From a virus, in the IMG/VR virus record IMGVR_UViG_3300037225_000364, positions 1 through 26,613 of that record: a stretch of DNA of 26,613 bases. One strand, 5' to 3'. Positions 5,738 through 13,093 of the stretch are shown piece after piece. Both the position numbers and the translations under genes were made by a program. The number at the start of each line of letters is the position of its first letter. Position 1 is the first letter of the stretch. Under the pieces are notes generated by a model. It was not told the DNA's origin. It made no database searches and worked only from the letters and a program-made list of their open reading frames with translations.

Positions 5738-5922
5738 TGCTTTGTTTCCTCTGGTTTTGTTTTGTGAGCTTGTAGAATGTCAACAACGCTATCTATCAAG
5801 GCATTTTTTAATGAAAGATCGCTACCGGCATGCTGTTCAACACAAGTCATTACATATTTAATATATGTGCTCAATCCATCGACGCCATTCAAGCCGACTA
5901 ATTCGAATAATTTGTTGAACAT
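5734..5922 (-). CDS. Small hypothetical protein
   Basis: 62 residues, two predicted helices (FNKLFELVGLNGVDGLSTYI and KNALIDSVVDILQAHK). A strong ribosome site (GGAAGG) and start/stop overlaps with both neighbours (TAATG at 5920-5924 upstream, ATGA downstream) make it a convincing gene of the minus operon. No family recognised. Confidence 0.65.
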   Translation of the reverse strand: MFNKLFELVGLNGVDGLSTYIKYVMTCVEQHAGSDLSLKNALIDSVVDILQAHKTKPEETKQ

Positions 5923-6074
5923 TATTTCCTTCCTTTTTTCTTTGGAATTGAAGCACCCGACTCTCTGGCCGTATTTAGAGCTATTGCTACGGCTTGCTTA
6001 TGCGGCTTTGTCTTCTCTTCTGTCTTGATATTTTCGCCAATCGCCTTCCGGCTTCCGCTTTTAATTAATGGCAT
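5922..6074 (-). CDS. DUF6496-type small protein
   Basis: 50 residues with the recognisable pattern of DUF6496: start PLIKSGSRKAIGENI, then KTKPHKQAVAIALNTARESGA and a basic end PKKKGRK. Members are short, basic and common in phage genomes near structural genes; their function is not established. The ATG lies inside the 3' end of the preceding ORF (14-base overlap), and its stop overlaps the next start, so the cluster is translated as a unit. Confidence 0.75.
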   Translation of the reverse strand: MPLIKSGSRKAIGENIKTEEKTKPHKQAVAIALNTARESGASIPKKKGRK

Positions 6075-6222
6075 CGGGGTCTCGCTGTATTTGTGTGTTA
6101 AAAATCTTGTCTGATTTCCATGGATGATCTCTCTTAGGCTTCGTCGGCCCCTTTTTCGTCAGCCATGCTTCATTAGATTTTTTTATACGAGATGGCTTTT
6201 CTTTTAAAGGATTATTTGTCAT
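6061..6222 (-). CDS. Small basic hypothetical protein
   Basis: 53 residues from ATG 6222 (an in-frame ATG at 6249 would overlap the divergent plus gene start). Basic and proline-containing, with the motif IKKSNEAW near residue 16. The partial ORF at the right edge of the window carries a similar IKKSNENW. No clear ribosome site. First gene of the small minus operon ending at the terminator at 5385-5423. Function unknown. Confidence 0.5.
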   Translation of the reverse strand: MTNNPLKEKPSRIKKSNEAWLTKKGPTKPKRDHPWKSDKIFNTQIQRDPDAIN

Positions 6223-6247
6223 AATGCCATCAAATTTGGAGGTTACC

Positions 6248-6448
6248 ATGTTAAAATATTTTTTACTCTTTTGCTGTCTGTCATCAGTTTCACACGCAGG
6301 GGTTATGCACTTCTACTATCCTGATGATAAAACGCCTATCATCGGTATTTGCAACGAAAAGAATGAGGAAGTTCAATTATTAATCAAAGGTCATGTGTAC
6401 AGCGTTAAAGAGGTAAATCATATGGGAAATTGCCCAAAATGTGACTAA
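6248..6448 (+). CDS. Small exported protein with signal peptide
   Basis: 66 residues. The N-terminus MLKYFLLFCCLSSVSHA is a good signal peptide with likely cleavage after SHA, leaving about 49 residues that end in NCPKCD; three cysteines in the mature part could form disulfide bonds or bind metal. GGAGG lies five bases before the ATG at 6248, which fixes the start. It is a single plus-strand gene between two minus operons, the pattern of a phage moron. Secretion to the periplasm is inferred; function unknown. Confidence 0.65.
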   Translation: MLKYFLLFCCLSSVSHAGVMHFYYPDDKTPIIGICNEKNEEVQLLIKGHVYSVKEVNHMGNCPKCD

Positions 6449-7776
6449 CCGATTCTCACTGCTTTCATATATCCTGCTCCTGTTCCTGTTCCTGTAAAAC
6501 TCGAATCTATATTCAAATAATATGTAGTAGAAGATGAAACATTTATAGTTTGAGGAGGGGCAGTTAAAGATATTGGCGCAGTGCTTGCAAGTCCTAAAAG
6601 TTGATTATAATCAACTCCTATCGTAGTAAATGTTGCACTTGCAGCATTAACACCAACTGAAATTGATACAACGGATGTGGTTGCAGAAATAACAGCAGTT
6701 CCAAAAACCAGCCAATTTCCAGCGGTTAATGTTAAACTTGTAATGTTTGTAGCTGTTGCTGAAGAAACAGATATTCCTGTAGCGGAATGTGATAAAACTT
6801 CTCCAATATATCCGACACTAGGCGTTTGAAATCTTCCTCCAGGTGCAACACCACCTGTTTGACTAGTTACATTAATTACCTCACTTCCGATAAGGGTTAG
6901 ATTACTATAGGTAATTGCCCCCGTTCCCGTTGCTCCTTCTGAAGCTCCTTGTAGTGTGCTGTTGTATATATTAACAGAACCAGGCGACGTAATTGTTAAA
7001 CCTGATGTAGTTCCTCCTGCAATTGTTGAACCAACAATTGTAACCACGCCAACACTAGTTGTTGTCAAGCCTGTGCCGTTTGTTTGCGAACCGGCAGGGC
7101 CGATTGAGGAGAGGTTAATTTGAGAGTTGGCAATAAAAGCATAAGCCCCATTACTAATTGTAATCGTAGCCTGGAAATATGTATTGTACATGTTAAGATT
7201 ACAATAAGTACCTCCGCTTGTACCGGAAACTGTACTTGCTGTTACAGATAATCCAGTATTTAAATAGATACCATTTTCAAAAGTTAAGATTCCTGTCGAA
7301 GAATGAGCAAAATAACCAATTCCTGATGTACCTATATTTCCGTTGCAATTATACAAATTAATGGCTGCTGAAGCACTTGACGAGCTAAATGTTATCCCTG
7401 TGTTATTTGAGCAATTTAGATAACAATTTGTCAAATTAACTACAGAAGCAGCGGAACCAGTGACAGCCAATAATGGCGCCGAATTCGTCTGGAGAAAAAG
7501 ATTTGACAACTCGACTGAGATAGCTGCCGTGACTGTCAATGTGCCATTGATGATGACATTGCCGACGCCGTCGCCAGTAAAAGCAGTAATATTACATGCA
7601 ATGCCGATCGTTGTATTGGCCGTATAAGTTCCCGGCATGACTACAATGGTATCGCCAGCAGAAGCAACGGCTAGCGCGCCGGCTAGCGTCGTATGCGTTC
7701 CTTGGCCGGCAACCGTACTGACGACCCATTTTGCAGGGCTGAAGTAATTTATTGCATTCGAATTAGTTGCTGCCAT
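6445..7776 (-). CDS. Tail fibre/spike protein with beta-helix
   Basis: 443 residues. Residues about 30-310 have the repeated pattern of a right-handed parallel beta-helix of the pectate-lyase type (AGDTIVVMPGTYTANTTIGI, then many short Asn/Ser-rich turns such as LTNCYLNCSNNTGI and LYNCNGNIGTSG). Residues about 320-443 form a C-terminal domain (VGYIGEVLSHSATG, ITSLTLTAGNWLVFGTAVI, TYYLNIDSSF) known from ends of phage tail fibres. It likely binds or cleaves host surface glycan. It is the last late gene, and its stop overlaps the plus gene at 6248-6448 by four bases. No catalytic residues could be identified. Confidence 0.75.
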   Translation of the reverse strand: MAATNSNAINYFSPAKWVVSTVAGQGTHTTLAGALAVASAGDTIVVMPGTYTANTTIGIACNITAFTGDGVGNVIINGTLTVTAAISVELSNLFLQTNSAPLLAVTGSAASVVNLTNCYLNCSNNTGITFSSSSASAAINLYNCNGNIGTSGIGYFAHSSTGILTFENGIYLNTGLSVTASTVSGTSGGTYCNLNMYNTYFQATITISNGAYAFIANSQINLSSIGPAGSQTNGTGLTTTSVGVVTIVGSTIAGGTTSGLTITSPGSVNIYNSTLQGASEGATGTGAITYSNLTLIGSEVINVTSQTGGVAPGGRFQTPSVGYIGEVLSHSATGISVSSATATNITSLTLTAGNWLVFGTAVISATTSVVSISVGVNAASATFTTIGVDYNQLLGLASTAPISLTAPPQTINVSSSTTYYLNIDSSFTGTGTGAGYMKAVRIG

Positions 7777-7786
7777 TCATCGCCTC

Positions 7787-8329
7787 TTAGGTTATTGTCC
7801 AGGTTCCTTGTGCAGCTCTGCCATGCCATGTGGTATCGGAAGCGCGATAAGTGAGCGTTATAGAGTCGCCGTCAAAGTTGCTAACACATGTGCCGGCAGC
7901 AGCGGAAACGGCCTTGCCGAGCCGGATCATTTGTCCGGTATTTGCCTGGATGGTCAATATTCCGGACGCGGAATCGACGTCGAAAACAATCGTATTGCCC
8001 TGGGCTGGCGATGCCGGAAGTGTGCCTGTTGCCGTCGCTGTGACGAAGTAGCCATTGCTTGCGGCAGCGGCGAAGCTCGTCGCTTCATCCGTCCACGTCA
8101 TGGCAATAAATGCAGCAGTTTGATAAGTGGGTTGCGCTGCTGCGCCATTGCTCGTGAGAACCTGGCCCGTCGTCCCTGGCGCAACATTATTGACGGTATT
8201 CGATGCGCCCCCTGTCAAGGTGTCATATTGAGTAATCGCCGTGGTTGATGCTGTCGCCGTTCCGTCCCAGGTCACAAGACCGGCCGTAGTGCTGTTTAAA
8301 TTTAAACTATTGCTTGGTGTTGCTGCCAT
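7787..8329 (-). CDS. Tail/surface protein, paralogue of 8345-8872
   Basis: 180 residues, rich in Ala, Thr, Ser and Gly. The first 75 residues carry the fibre-type pattern NNVAPGTTGQVLTSNGAAAQ. The last about 105 residues (TWTDEATSFAAAASNGYF to GTWTIT) form a module nearly repeated in the next gene. Probably a fibre, tail-tip or virion decoration subunit. A ribosome site (GGAGG) precedes the ATG. Not identified at family level. Confidence 0.65.
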   Translation of the reverse strand: MAATPSNSLNLNSTTAGLVTWDGTATASTTAITQYDTLTGGASNTVNNVAPGTTGQVLTSNGAAAQPTYQTAAFIAMTWTDEATSFAAAASNGYFVTATATGTLPASPAQGNTIVFDVDSASGILTIQANTGQMIRLGKAVSAAAGTCVSNFDGDSITLTYRASDTTWHGRAAQGTWTIT

Positions 8330-8344
8330 AAATCCTCCTGATGA

Positions 8345-8872
8345 TTAAGTGACCGTCCATGTCCCTTCTGGGGCTGGTACGGAAATCCATGTAGTATCGG
8401 CGGCTCGATAGATCAAGATGATTGAATCGCCGTCAAAGTGGCTAACTGCCGTGCCGCCGGATGCCGAGAGCGAAGTTCCCACACGGATCATTTGCCCGGT
8501 GTTGGCCTGGATGGTGAGAATTGCGGATGCGGAATCTATGGCGAACTCTATTCGAGAGCCTTGTGTCGGTGCTGCCGGCAATGTTGCCGTAGCTGTGCCT
8601 ATGATGAAATAGCCGTTATAAGCCGCTGCTGCGAAACTTGTTGCTTCGTCCGTCCAAGGAAAGATTGCTCCAGAAATCAATGTAACTTCCCCTGCGCCGC
8701 TAACCGTAAAGTCCAAAGGATTAAACGAGGCGACGCCGACGGTTGATGTAGTCGCATTTACTCCGGAAACCACGACATTGCCAGTAATCGGCGATGCTGT
8801 TACGCCATTTGTTCCAGTAACTTCATCGACAGCACCGCCGCCGCTATTTGTTGATTTGTAAATCTGACTCAT
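8345..8872 (-). CDS. Tail/surface protein, paralogue of 7787-8329
   Basis: 175 residues from ATG 8872; GAGG seven bases upstream favours this over the in-frame TTG at 8878. The N-terminal half is fibre-like (VTGTNGVTASPITGNVVVSG), and the last about 105 residues repeat the module of the downstream gene (PWTDEATSFAAAAYNGYF, LTIQANTGQMIRVG, FDGDSIILIYRAADTTW, GTWTVT). The two genes look like a tandem duplication with exchanged N-terminal halves. A structural role near the tail is inferred from position and composition. Confidence 0.65.
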   Translation of the reverse strand: MSQIYKSTNSGGGAVDEVTGTNGVTASPITGNVVVSGVNATTSTVGVASFNPLDFTVSGAGEVTLISGAIFPWTDEATSFAAAAYNGYFIIGTATATLPAAPTQGSRIEFAIDSASAILTIQANTGQMIRVGTSLSASGGTAVSHFDGDSIILIYRAADTTWISVPAPEGTWTVT

Positions 8873-8881
8873 CGGCAAACC

Positions 8882-9205
8882 TCAAATAGAAAGTGCGTAA
8901 ATGTATGATATCGAGAATGTTCCCGAGGCACCCGTACCGGTAAATGTTGTCCCAAGAGGAAAAGTGAAGTTGGCCGCTATGCCATGATTGCCGCGAAGAT
9001 CGAGAAGCACAGCCTCACCGCCTGGAAATGTCCGCCATGTTGTCGTACCGCCATTGGTCGAAATGGCGACCGGCGCTGTCCCCTGATTATCAAAGATGAT
9101 GATGACCGGATTTTGCAGCAGCGTGCCGATGGGGACCGCGGCGCCAGTCATGGTCGCCGTCAATTCGACTCCGCATTCGGCAATTTGGCTATTGTTGACC
9201 GCCAT
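8882..9205 (-). CDS. Small virion-type protein
   Basis: 107 residues from ATG 9205, fixed by GGAGG upstream; the longer frame to 9355 is not needed. Mostly predicted beta-strand (NPVIIIFDNQGTAPVAIST, TWRTFPGGEAVLLDLRG), like small decoration or tail-tip proteins of phages. The start lies within the 3' end of the previous gene. No family named. Confidence 0.65.
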   Translation of the reverse strand: MAVNNSQIAECGVELTATMTGAAVPIGTLLQNPVIIIFDNQGTAPVAISTNGGTTTWRTFPGGEAVLLDLRGNHGIAANFTFPLGTTFTGTGASGTFSISYIYALSI

Positions 9206-9392
9206 GGGAAACCTCCGGTATACGTTGCAATTGTTGTTCTTGCTGAATCTTGTGATCAATCTGTGCAGCGATGAAAAGGCGCATCTCAAAAAGGATGTCA
9301 TGGATTTCTCCAAGCTCTGCGCCCTCTGGAAGATGAAGGCGATAGATGCGATCATCTCTATTTACCTCTAGTATTGTTTCTTGCTTAATCAT
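9189..9392 (-). CDS. Small hypothetical protein of the tail operon
   Basis: 67 residues, with strand-then-helix character (ILEVNRDDRIYRLHLPEGA then LGEIHDILFEMRLFIAAQI) and a glutamine-rich end. The ATG overlaps the upstream stop (TAATG at 9390-9394), so it is coupled to the fibre-like gene. Possibly a chaperone or linker for the neighbouring fibre; unknown. Confidence 0.6.
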   Translation of the reverse strand: MIKQETILEVNRDDRIYRLHLPEGAELGEIHDILFEMRLFIAAQIDHKIQQEQQLQRIPEVSHGGQQ

Positions 9393-10183
9393 TAATTGAG
9401 CACCAAGTATGTGAAAGTAATGTTGGCAACGCTCATAACCATGGTCGCCGATGTTCCATTGGTCACCGTAATAACTGATTGGCCTGCGCTATTGACGATA
9501 GATTCTATTGACAATGCCGAGCCGGCCGTTGCCCCTGACCATGTCAGCGCAAGGACTGTTCCTGATCCTGTGATTGACGTATTTGATGTTGTGAACGCCT
9601 GTGCTGCTCCGGAAGCAATGCTGACGCCAGTAAATGTTACGGATACGACGCGGCCATTGGCTGCCACGGTGCCGGATGCTGCCCCAGAGGCAACAGTTGG
9701 TGTCAAGAGAAGGCCAGATGCTGCCGCCGAGGCTGTTAAATTTCCTGTAGTGGCAATAACTCCAGTGCCGCCGGTCACTGTTCCAAACGCAGCGACATTT
9801 CCGGCCGATGCCACAATATTTCCCGTGGTCGCCGTGATGCCAGTGCCCCCAGTTAGGCCGCCTGTCGAGGCAATTGTTCCAGGAGCAATAAACGCCGCCG
9901 GAATAGACAATATGACTGCCCCTGTCGGTGTGGACACTGCAATCTGATTAGCTGTTCCTGTAAGCGAATTGACGATGCCAACGCCAGCGATTGTCAATTG
10001 ATCCCAAACTCCAGCGCCGGCATATATGTAGAATGACGTCGGCCCTATTGGGGGCGTGTAAACCAGTTGGCCTATATCGAAATTGTCGTTATTTGTCGTC
10101 GGCGGATTCTCAAAAGGCAATGGCGCTGGAAATACTGGAATTAACGCTTGTCCTACTCCGTAAGCATTGTAGATTCTTGACAT
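9392..10183 (-). CDS. Tail fibre-like protein with GTG-ITATTGN repeats
   Basis: 263 residues. The N-terminal 75 residues carry a conserved fibre-type start (FDIGQLVYTPPIGPTSFYIY) and VNSLTGTANQIAVSTPTGAV. Residues about 105-150 hold repeats of the type GGTGITATTGNIVASAGNV / GGTGVIATTGNLTASA, as in phage fibre shafts; the rest is Ala/Thr/Ser-rich beta structure. GAGG precedes the ATG. It is the first gene of a left-running group after the 135-bp control region at 10184-10318. Confidence 0.65.
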   Translation of the reverse strand: MSRIYNAYGVGQALIPVFPAPLPFENPPTTNNDNFDIGQLVYTPPIGPTSFYIYAGAGVWDQLTIAGVGIVNSLTGTANQIAVSTPTGAVILSIPAAFIAPGTIASTGGLTGGTGITATTGNIVASAGNVAAFGTVTGGTGVIATTGNLTASAAASGLLLTPTVASGAASGTVAANGRVVSVTFTGVSIASGAAQAFTTSNTSITGSGTVLALTWSGATAGSALSIESIVNSAGQSVITVTNGTSATMVMSVANITFTYLVLN

Positions 10184-10221
10184 TGAGACCTCAAAGTTAA
10201 AATTTTAATTAACCCTAATCT

Positions 10222-10239
10222 TTGAGATAAATATCTCAA
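10222..10239. promoter_or_regulatory. Dyad in divergent control region
   Basis: TTGAGAT-AAAT-ATCTCAA, 7-bp arms, between the divergent genes starting at 10183 (minus) and 10319 (plus). On the minus strand TTGACC lies directly upstream of it, so it may be an operator overlapping a left-running late promoter. No U tract on either strand, so it is not a terminator. Confidence 0.4.
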
Positions 10240-10256
10240 GGTCAAGCAAAATCATG

Positions 10257-10285
10257 TTGCAGAGAAAGAAAGTGTGTGATATGAT
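10257..10285 (+). promoter_or_regulatory. Sigma70-type promoter for 10319-10779
   Basis: TTGCAG (10257-10262), 17-bp spacer, TATGAT (10280-10285). Transcription would start near 10292, shortly before the ribosome site GAGG of the gene at 10319. This gives the two plus genes their own promoter inside a minus-strand late block. Confidence 0.6.
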
Positions 10286-10318
10286 GTAAGTGCTTAAAAA
10301 ACAATATTATGAGGCTAT

Positions 10319-10540
10319 ATGGACTTTTTGAAGAAACATGCGGATACCGTCGCGATTATAGGAGGCATCCTAACATCGGTTCTTTGGATGAATGGGAAAT
10401 TTAATGATGTGGATAAAAAATTCAATGAAATGGATAAGAAGTTTTCCACAATCGAAAAAGATATGGCCGTCATTAAGACGGTGCTGATTATGAAGGAAAT
10501 TATGCCGGATAAATTAGCTAAACATGAGGAGGGAAAATAA
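10319..10540 (+). CDS. Small membrane-anchored coiled-coil protein
   Basis: 73 residues: a short N-terminal helix, one membrane span at about residues 10-25 (VAIIGGILTSVLWM) and a coiled coil with repeated units FNDVDKKFNEMDKKFSTIEK. GAGG precedes the ATG. The stop overlaps the next gene's start. Similar in layout to 5198-5404. Such proteins in phages may be holin partners, spanin-like or exclusion proteins; none is established here. Confidence 0.65.
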   Translation: MDFLKKHADTVAIIGGILTSVLWMNGKFNDVDKKFNEMDKKFSTIEKDMAVIKTVLIMKEIMPDKLAKHEEGK

Positions 10541-10779
10541 TGACAACTTTTTTTTTAACAATAATTACGGGTGGTATTTTTATAGGAATAGCTGAATGTA
10601 TTTATGAAGGAAAAAAAGCTAAACCTTATACGCAAAATTTAAATAATTTTTTATACAATTCTCCAGAGGAGAATTTGAGACAGAAGGAACTTATTCATTC
10701 TCGCTCTTTTTTTCAATCTGCGTTATCAAACGGGGCAATTGTTTTGCTAGTTCTTCTGGCGTATTGGCTGTGCTTATAA
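10540..10779 (+). CDS. Small two-span membrane protein
   Basis: 79 residues with two hydrophobic spans, residues about 3-20 (FFLTIITGGIFIGIAECI) and 61-78 (GAIVLLVLLAYWLCL), joined by a polar loop. It is coupled to 10319-10540. Its last 89 bases overlap the 3' end of the minus-strand 800-residue gene, so the two are convergent. A holin is possible by size and topology, but no endolysin is visible nearby, so membrane function is all that can be said. Confidence 0.6.
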   Translation: MTTFFLTIITGGIFIGIAECIYEGKKAKPYTQNLNNFLYNSPEENLRQKELIHSRSFFQSALSNGAIVLLVLLAYWLCL

Positions 10780-13093
10780 GACCCAATATTCTTACTGCTT
10801 CGGGATTGGAAAGAACTTTCTTTTGCAAAGCATTATATCCTAGTTTTGCGGCTCCCGTTGCAGCTTTTCCCAATCCAAGTCCGACAATGACGGGCCAAGG
10901 AACGTGAAGTGCGTGTAATATAGTTCCTGCAAATCCAGCATCTTTGACATTTTTAAATAGACTTTTGAAAAGAGACTGAGTTTGAGGATTGGAATATAAA
11001 CTGACATTTCTTTCAAAGTTGTTTGCAATCGTTTCTAGAGCCTCAAATCTTCCCACAAGACCTTGTCCACCGATCATTTCTGTTACTTGTCGAACTTCTC
11101 TATTTTTGAAAATATTTCTTGCTTTTCCAAAATCTATTCTTCCGGATTTATCTGTAATAGATGTAAAAATGTCTTCTATAAATAAACGTTCAGCAGCTTG
11201 AAAAATTTGTCTACCTTGAGGACTTCCATTAAGAGATTCTTTTACGATCATATATCCTTTTGGCGTTTCCATTAGATCTAATATTTTTTCTGGACGTTTT
11301 CCAGTATTTACCGATTGAGCCGCATCTTTAAGAATTTCATTTCTTACTTGTGCGCGTCCTCCTGTGGTGGTCAAAGGATCTTTAACATTGATTAATTCAT
11401 GGGCGGCATTTCTAGCATTTGGACTTAATTCTGGAGTTAAATTATTTATTTTTTGTAGATTGGAAGAAGAAGAACCGCCTTGAGTAATTTTATCGACAAC
11501 CAATCGCTCAGCAATACCTTGAATTGTTGGATTTGGAACAGCTTGTTTCAAATTTCTCATGTTACTAGCTTTTTCTGTTGCTGAAACTAGAGATTCAGGA
11601 TTTTCCGTGAATCTTACATTTCTCATATATCTTGTTCCCCAAGTTTCAGCATTTCTTGCATGCAATGTATTAGCTTCATGAAAAAGATTTGCTGCGGTTG
11701 GGTTTTTTGATAGTACACCAGCGGTTTCTTTTCTTAATGTATTTACAATTGGAATAAGTCTATGAGATTGTTCCCTTAATTCACTTCCATAATTAACGGC
11801 TTGATTTGCTTTTTGAACCATATCAACTAATTCATTGGCAGATCTTTTTGTTGGAACTGAAGATGCGGCGATTTCTTGAGCTGGTATTAATGGTTTTCCA
11901 GAAACGTCTAAAAGATTAGAAGCCGGAACAGTGCGTGCAGGGGTAACAGTTTGTAAATCGGAAATCAATCCATTTAAATAGTTAACTAATGGATTTTGTT
12001 CGCCAGAAGGATTAGTTGATACTAATGAATCTCGAAGTTTAATAGAAGCCTCTAAAGTTTCAGGTGCTTCTCCTGAAAGTTTTGCAGCCTCTTTTCTTGC
12101 TGCGCTATAAGCAGTTCTTTCGGCATTAATTACGGTATCTTGAAAAGTAGCATTAGCAGCTTCCTGAATGGCCCTTCCCCCTTGCTCCGGTGTAACCTGT
12201 AGTGGACTTATAATATTTAAATTATTCATTCTAAACATTTGATCAGCCTGACGCCGTAATCCAGAAAGTGGAACTTGAGTTAATTCACTATAACGATTAG
12301 GTGAAATCGCAGCGGCTTGATTTTCAAAACCCCTAATTTGAGTAGTGCTAAAGTTATCTACAATATTTTGTAAAGCATTTCTTTCGCCCTGAACAACATT
12401 TTTTATGACCGCTCGTTCTAATGCAGTTTCTCCAGATCCAAAAATAGCGGGAATTTGACTGGCCGATCGTGTCGCTGCCGCACGGCCACCTTGTGCAATG
12501 GAAGTTGCGATACCTGCGATTCCTCCCGCTAATACATCTGCGCCAATTGCCGAAGCCTCTCCCCAGCCAAACTTTTCAAACTTTCCTTCCTTTCCATATA
12601 ATTCGCGAATTGTTTGCCCTGCCTGACTTCCCACAATACCTGCAATAATTCCTGGAATACCTCCAAGAGTTCCGATTGCTGCACCGGAGGCACCAACTCT
12701 AAGCCTCCTAGAAGTTTGGTCTTCAGATTCTGGAAATTTTGAGATAGTATTGAGGATGGGGTTTTCTTCTTCAAAAGACATTTCTTTAGTTTCATTACCT
12801 AAAGCTTTTTCAATACCTTTTGACCATTCATTAACGCCATATTGTGCCAAACCAGGAATTGACAAAGCACCTTCTGCTAATCCATATAGAATAGATTTTG
12901 CTTTTCCAACTTTTTTAATTTCTGGTTTTTTTTCCCCTCCCAGAAAATTGAGGATCTCCTGATCACTATGACCAGATGCGCGAGCTTCTTCAAATTGTTT
13001 GCCAAATTCCGGCTTATTCGTTTTTAGATAATCAACTATTTCCTCGTCAGAATATCCTTCTTTCTTAGCCTGTTGAAATGCGCTGGCGGTCAT
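10691..13093 (-). CDS. Large internal virion/DNA ejection-type protein
   Basis: 800 residues. It begins with two copies of a short helical repeat (AFQQAKKEGYSDEEIVDYL and QFEEARASGHSDQEILNFL). Glycine-rich hydrophobic segments at about residues 130-165 (GTLGGIPGIIAGIVGSQAG), 180-205 and near residue 735 (PWPVIVGLGLGKAATGAAK) could insert in membranes; between them lies a long helical region. This composition is typical of podovirus ejection proteins that leave the capsid and form a channel through the envelope. No lytic transglycosylase motif is seen. The ATG overlaps the upstream stop (ATGA), so both are made together. Confidence 0.65.
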   Translation of the reverse strand: MTASAFQQAKKEGYSDEEIVDYLKTNKPEFGKQFEEARASGHSDQEILNFLGGEKKPEIKKVGKAKSILYGLAEGALSIPGLAQYGVNEWSKGIEKALGNETKEMSFEEENPILNTISKFPESEDQTSRRLRVGASGAAIGTLGGIPGIIAGIVGSQAGQTIRELYGKEGKFEKFGWGEASAIGADVLAGGIAGIATSIAQGGRAAATRSASQIPAIFGSGETALERAVIKNVVQGERNALQNIVDNFSTTQIRGFENQAAAISPNRYSELTQVPLSGLRRQADQMFRMNNLNIISPLQVTPEQGGRAIQEAANATFQDTVINAERTAYSAARKEAAKLSGEAPETLEASIKLRDSLVSTNPSGEQNPLVNYLNGLISDLQTVTPARTVPASNLLDVSGKPLIPAQEIAASSVPTKRSANELVDMVQKANQAVNYGSELREQSHRLIPIVNTLRKETAGVLSKNPTAANLFHEANTLHARNAETWGTRYMRNVRFTENPESLVSATEKASNMRNLKQAVPNPTIQGIAERLVVDKITQGGSSSSNLQKINNLTPELSPNARNAAHELINVKDPLTTTGGRAQVRNEILKDAAQSVNTGKRPEKILDLMETPKGYMIVKESLNGSPQGRQIFQAAERLFIEDIFTSITDKSGRIDFGKARNIFKNREVRQVTEMIGGQGLVGRFEALETIANNFERNVSLYSNPQTQSLFKSLFKNVKDAGFAGTILHALHVPWPVIVGLGLGKAATGAAKLGYNALQKKVLSNPEAVRILGLISTANTPEELAKQLPRLITQIEKKSENE

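Noticed and set aside
9396-9947. 183-codon plus-strand ORF rich in Val, Pro and Ala
   Set aside because: It is the complement of the repetitive fibre-like gene at 9392-10183; composition mirrors the GGTGITATTGN repeats and no promoter or ribosome site supports it.
10222-10239. Dyad TTGAGAT/ATCTCAA as a terminator
   Set aside because: No U tract on either strand and it lies between two divergent starts, so it is kept only as a possible operator.
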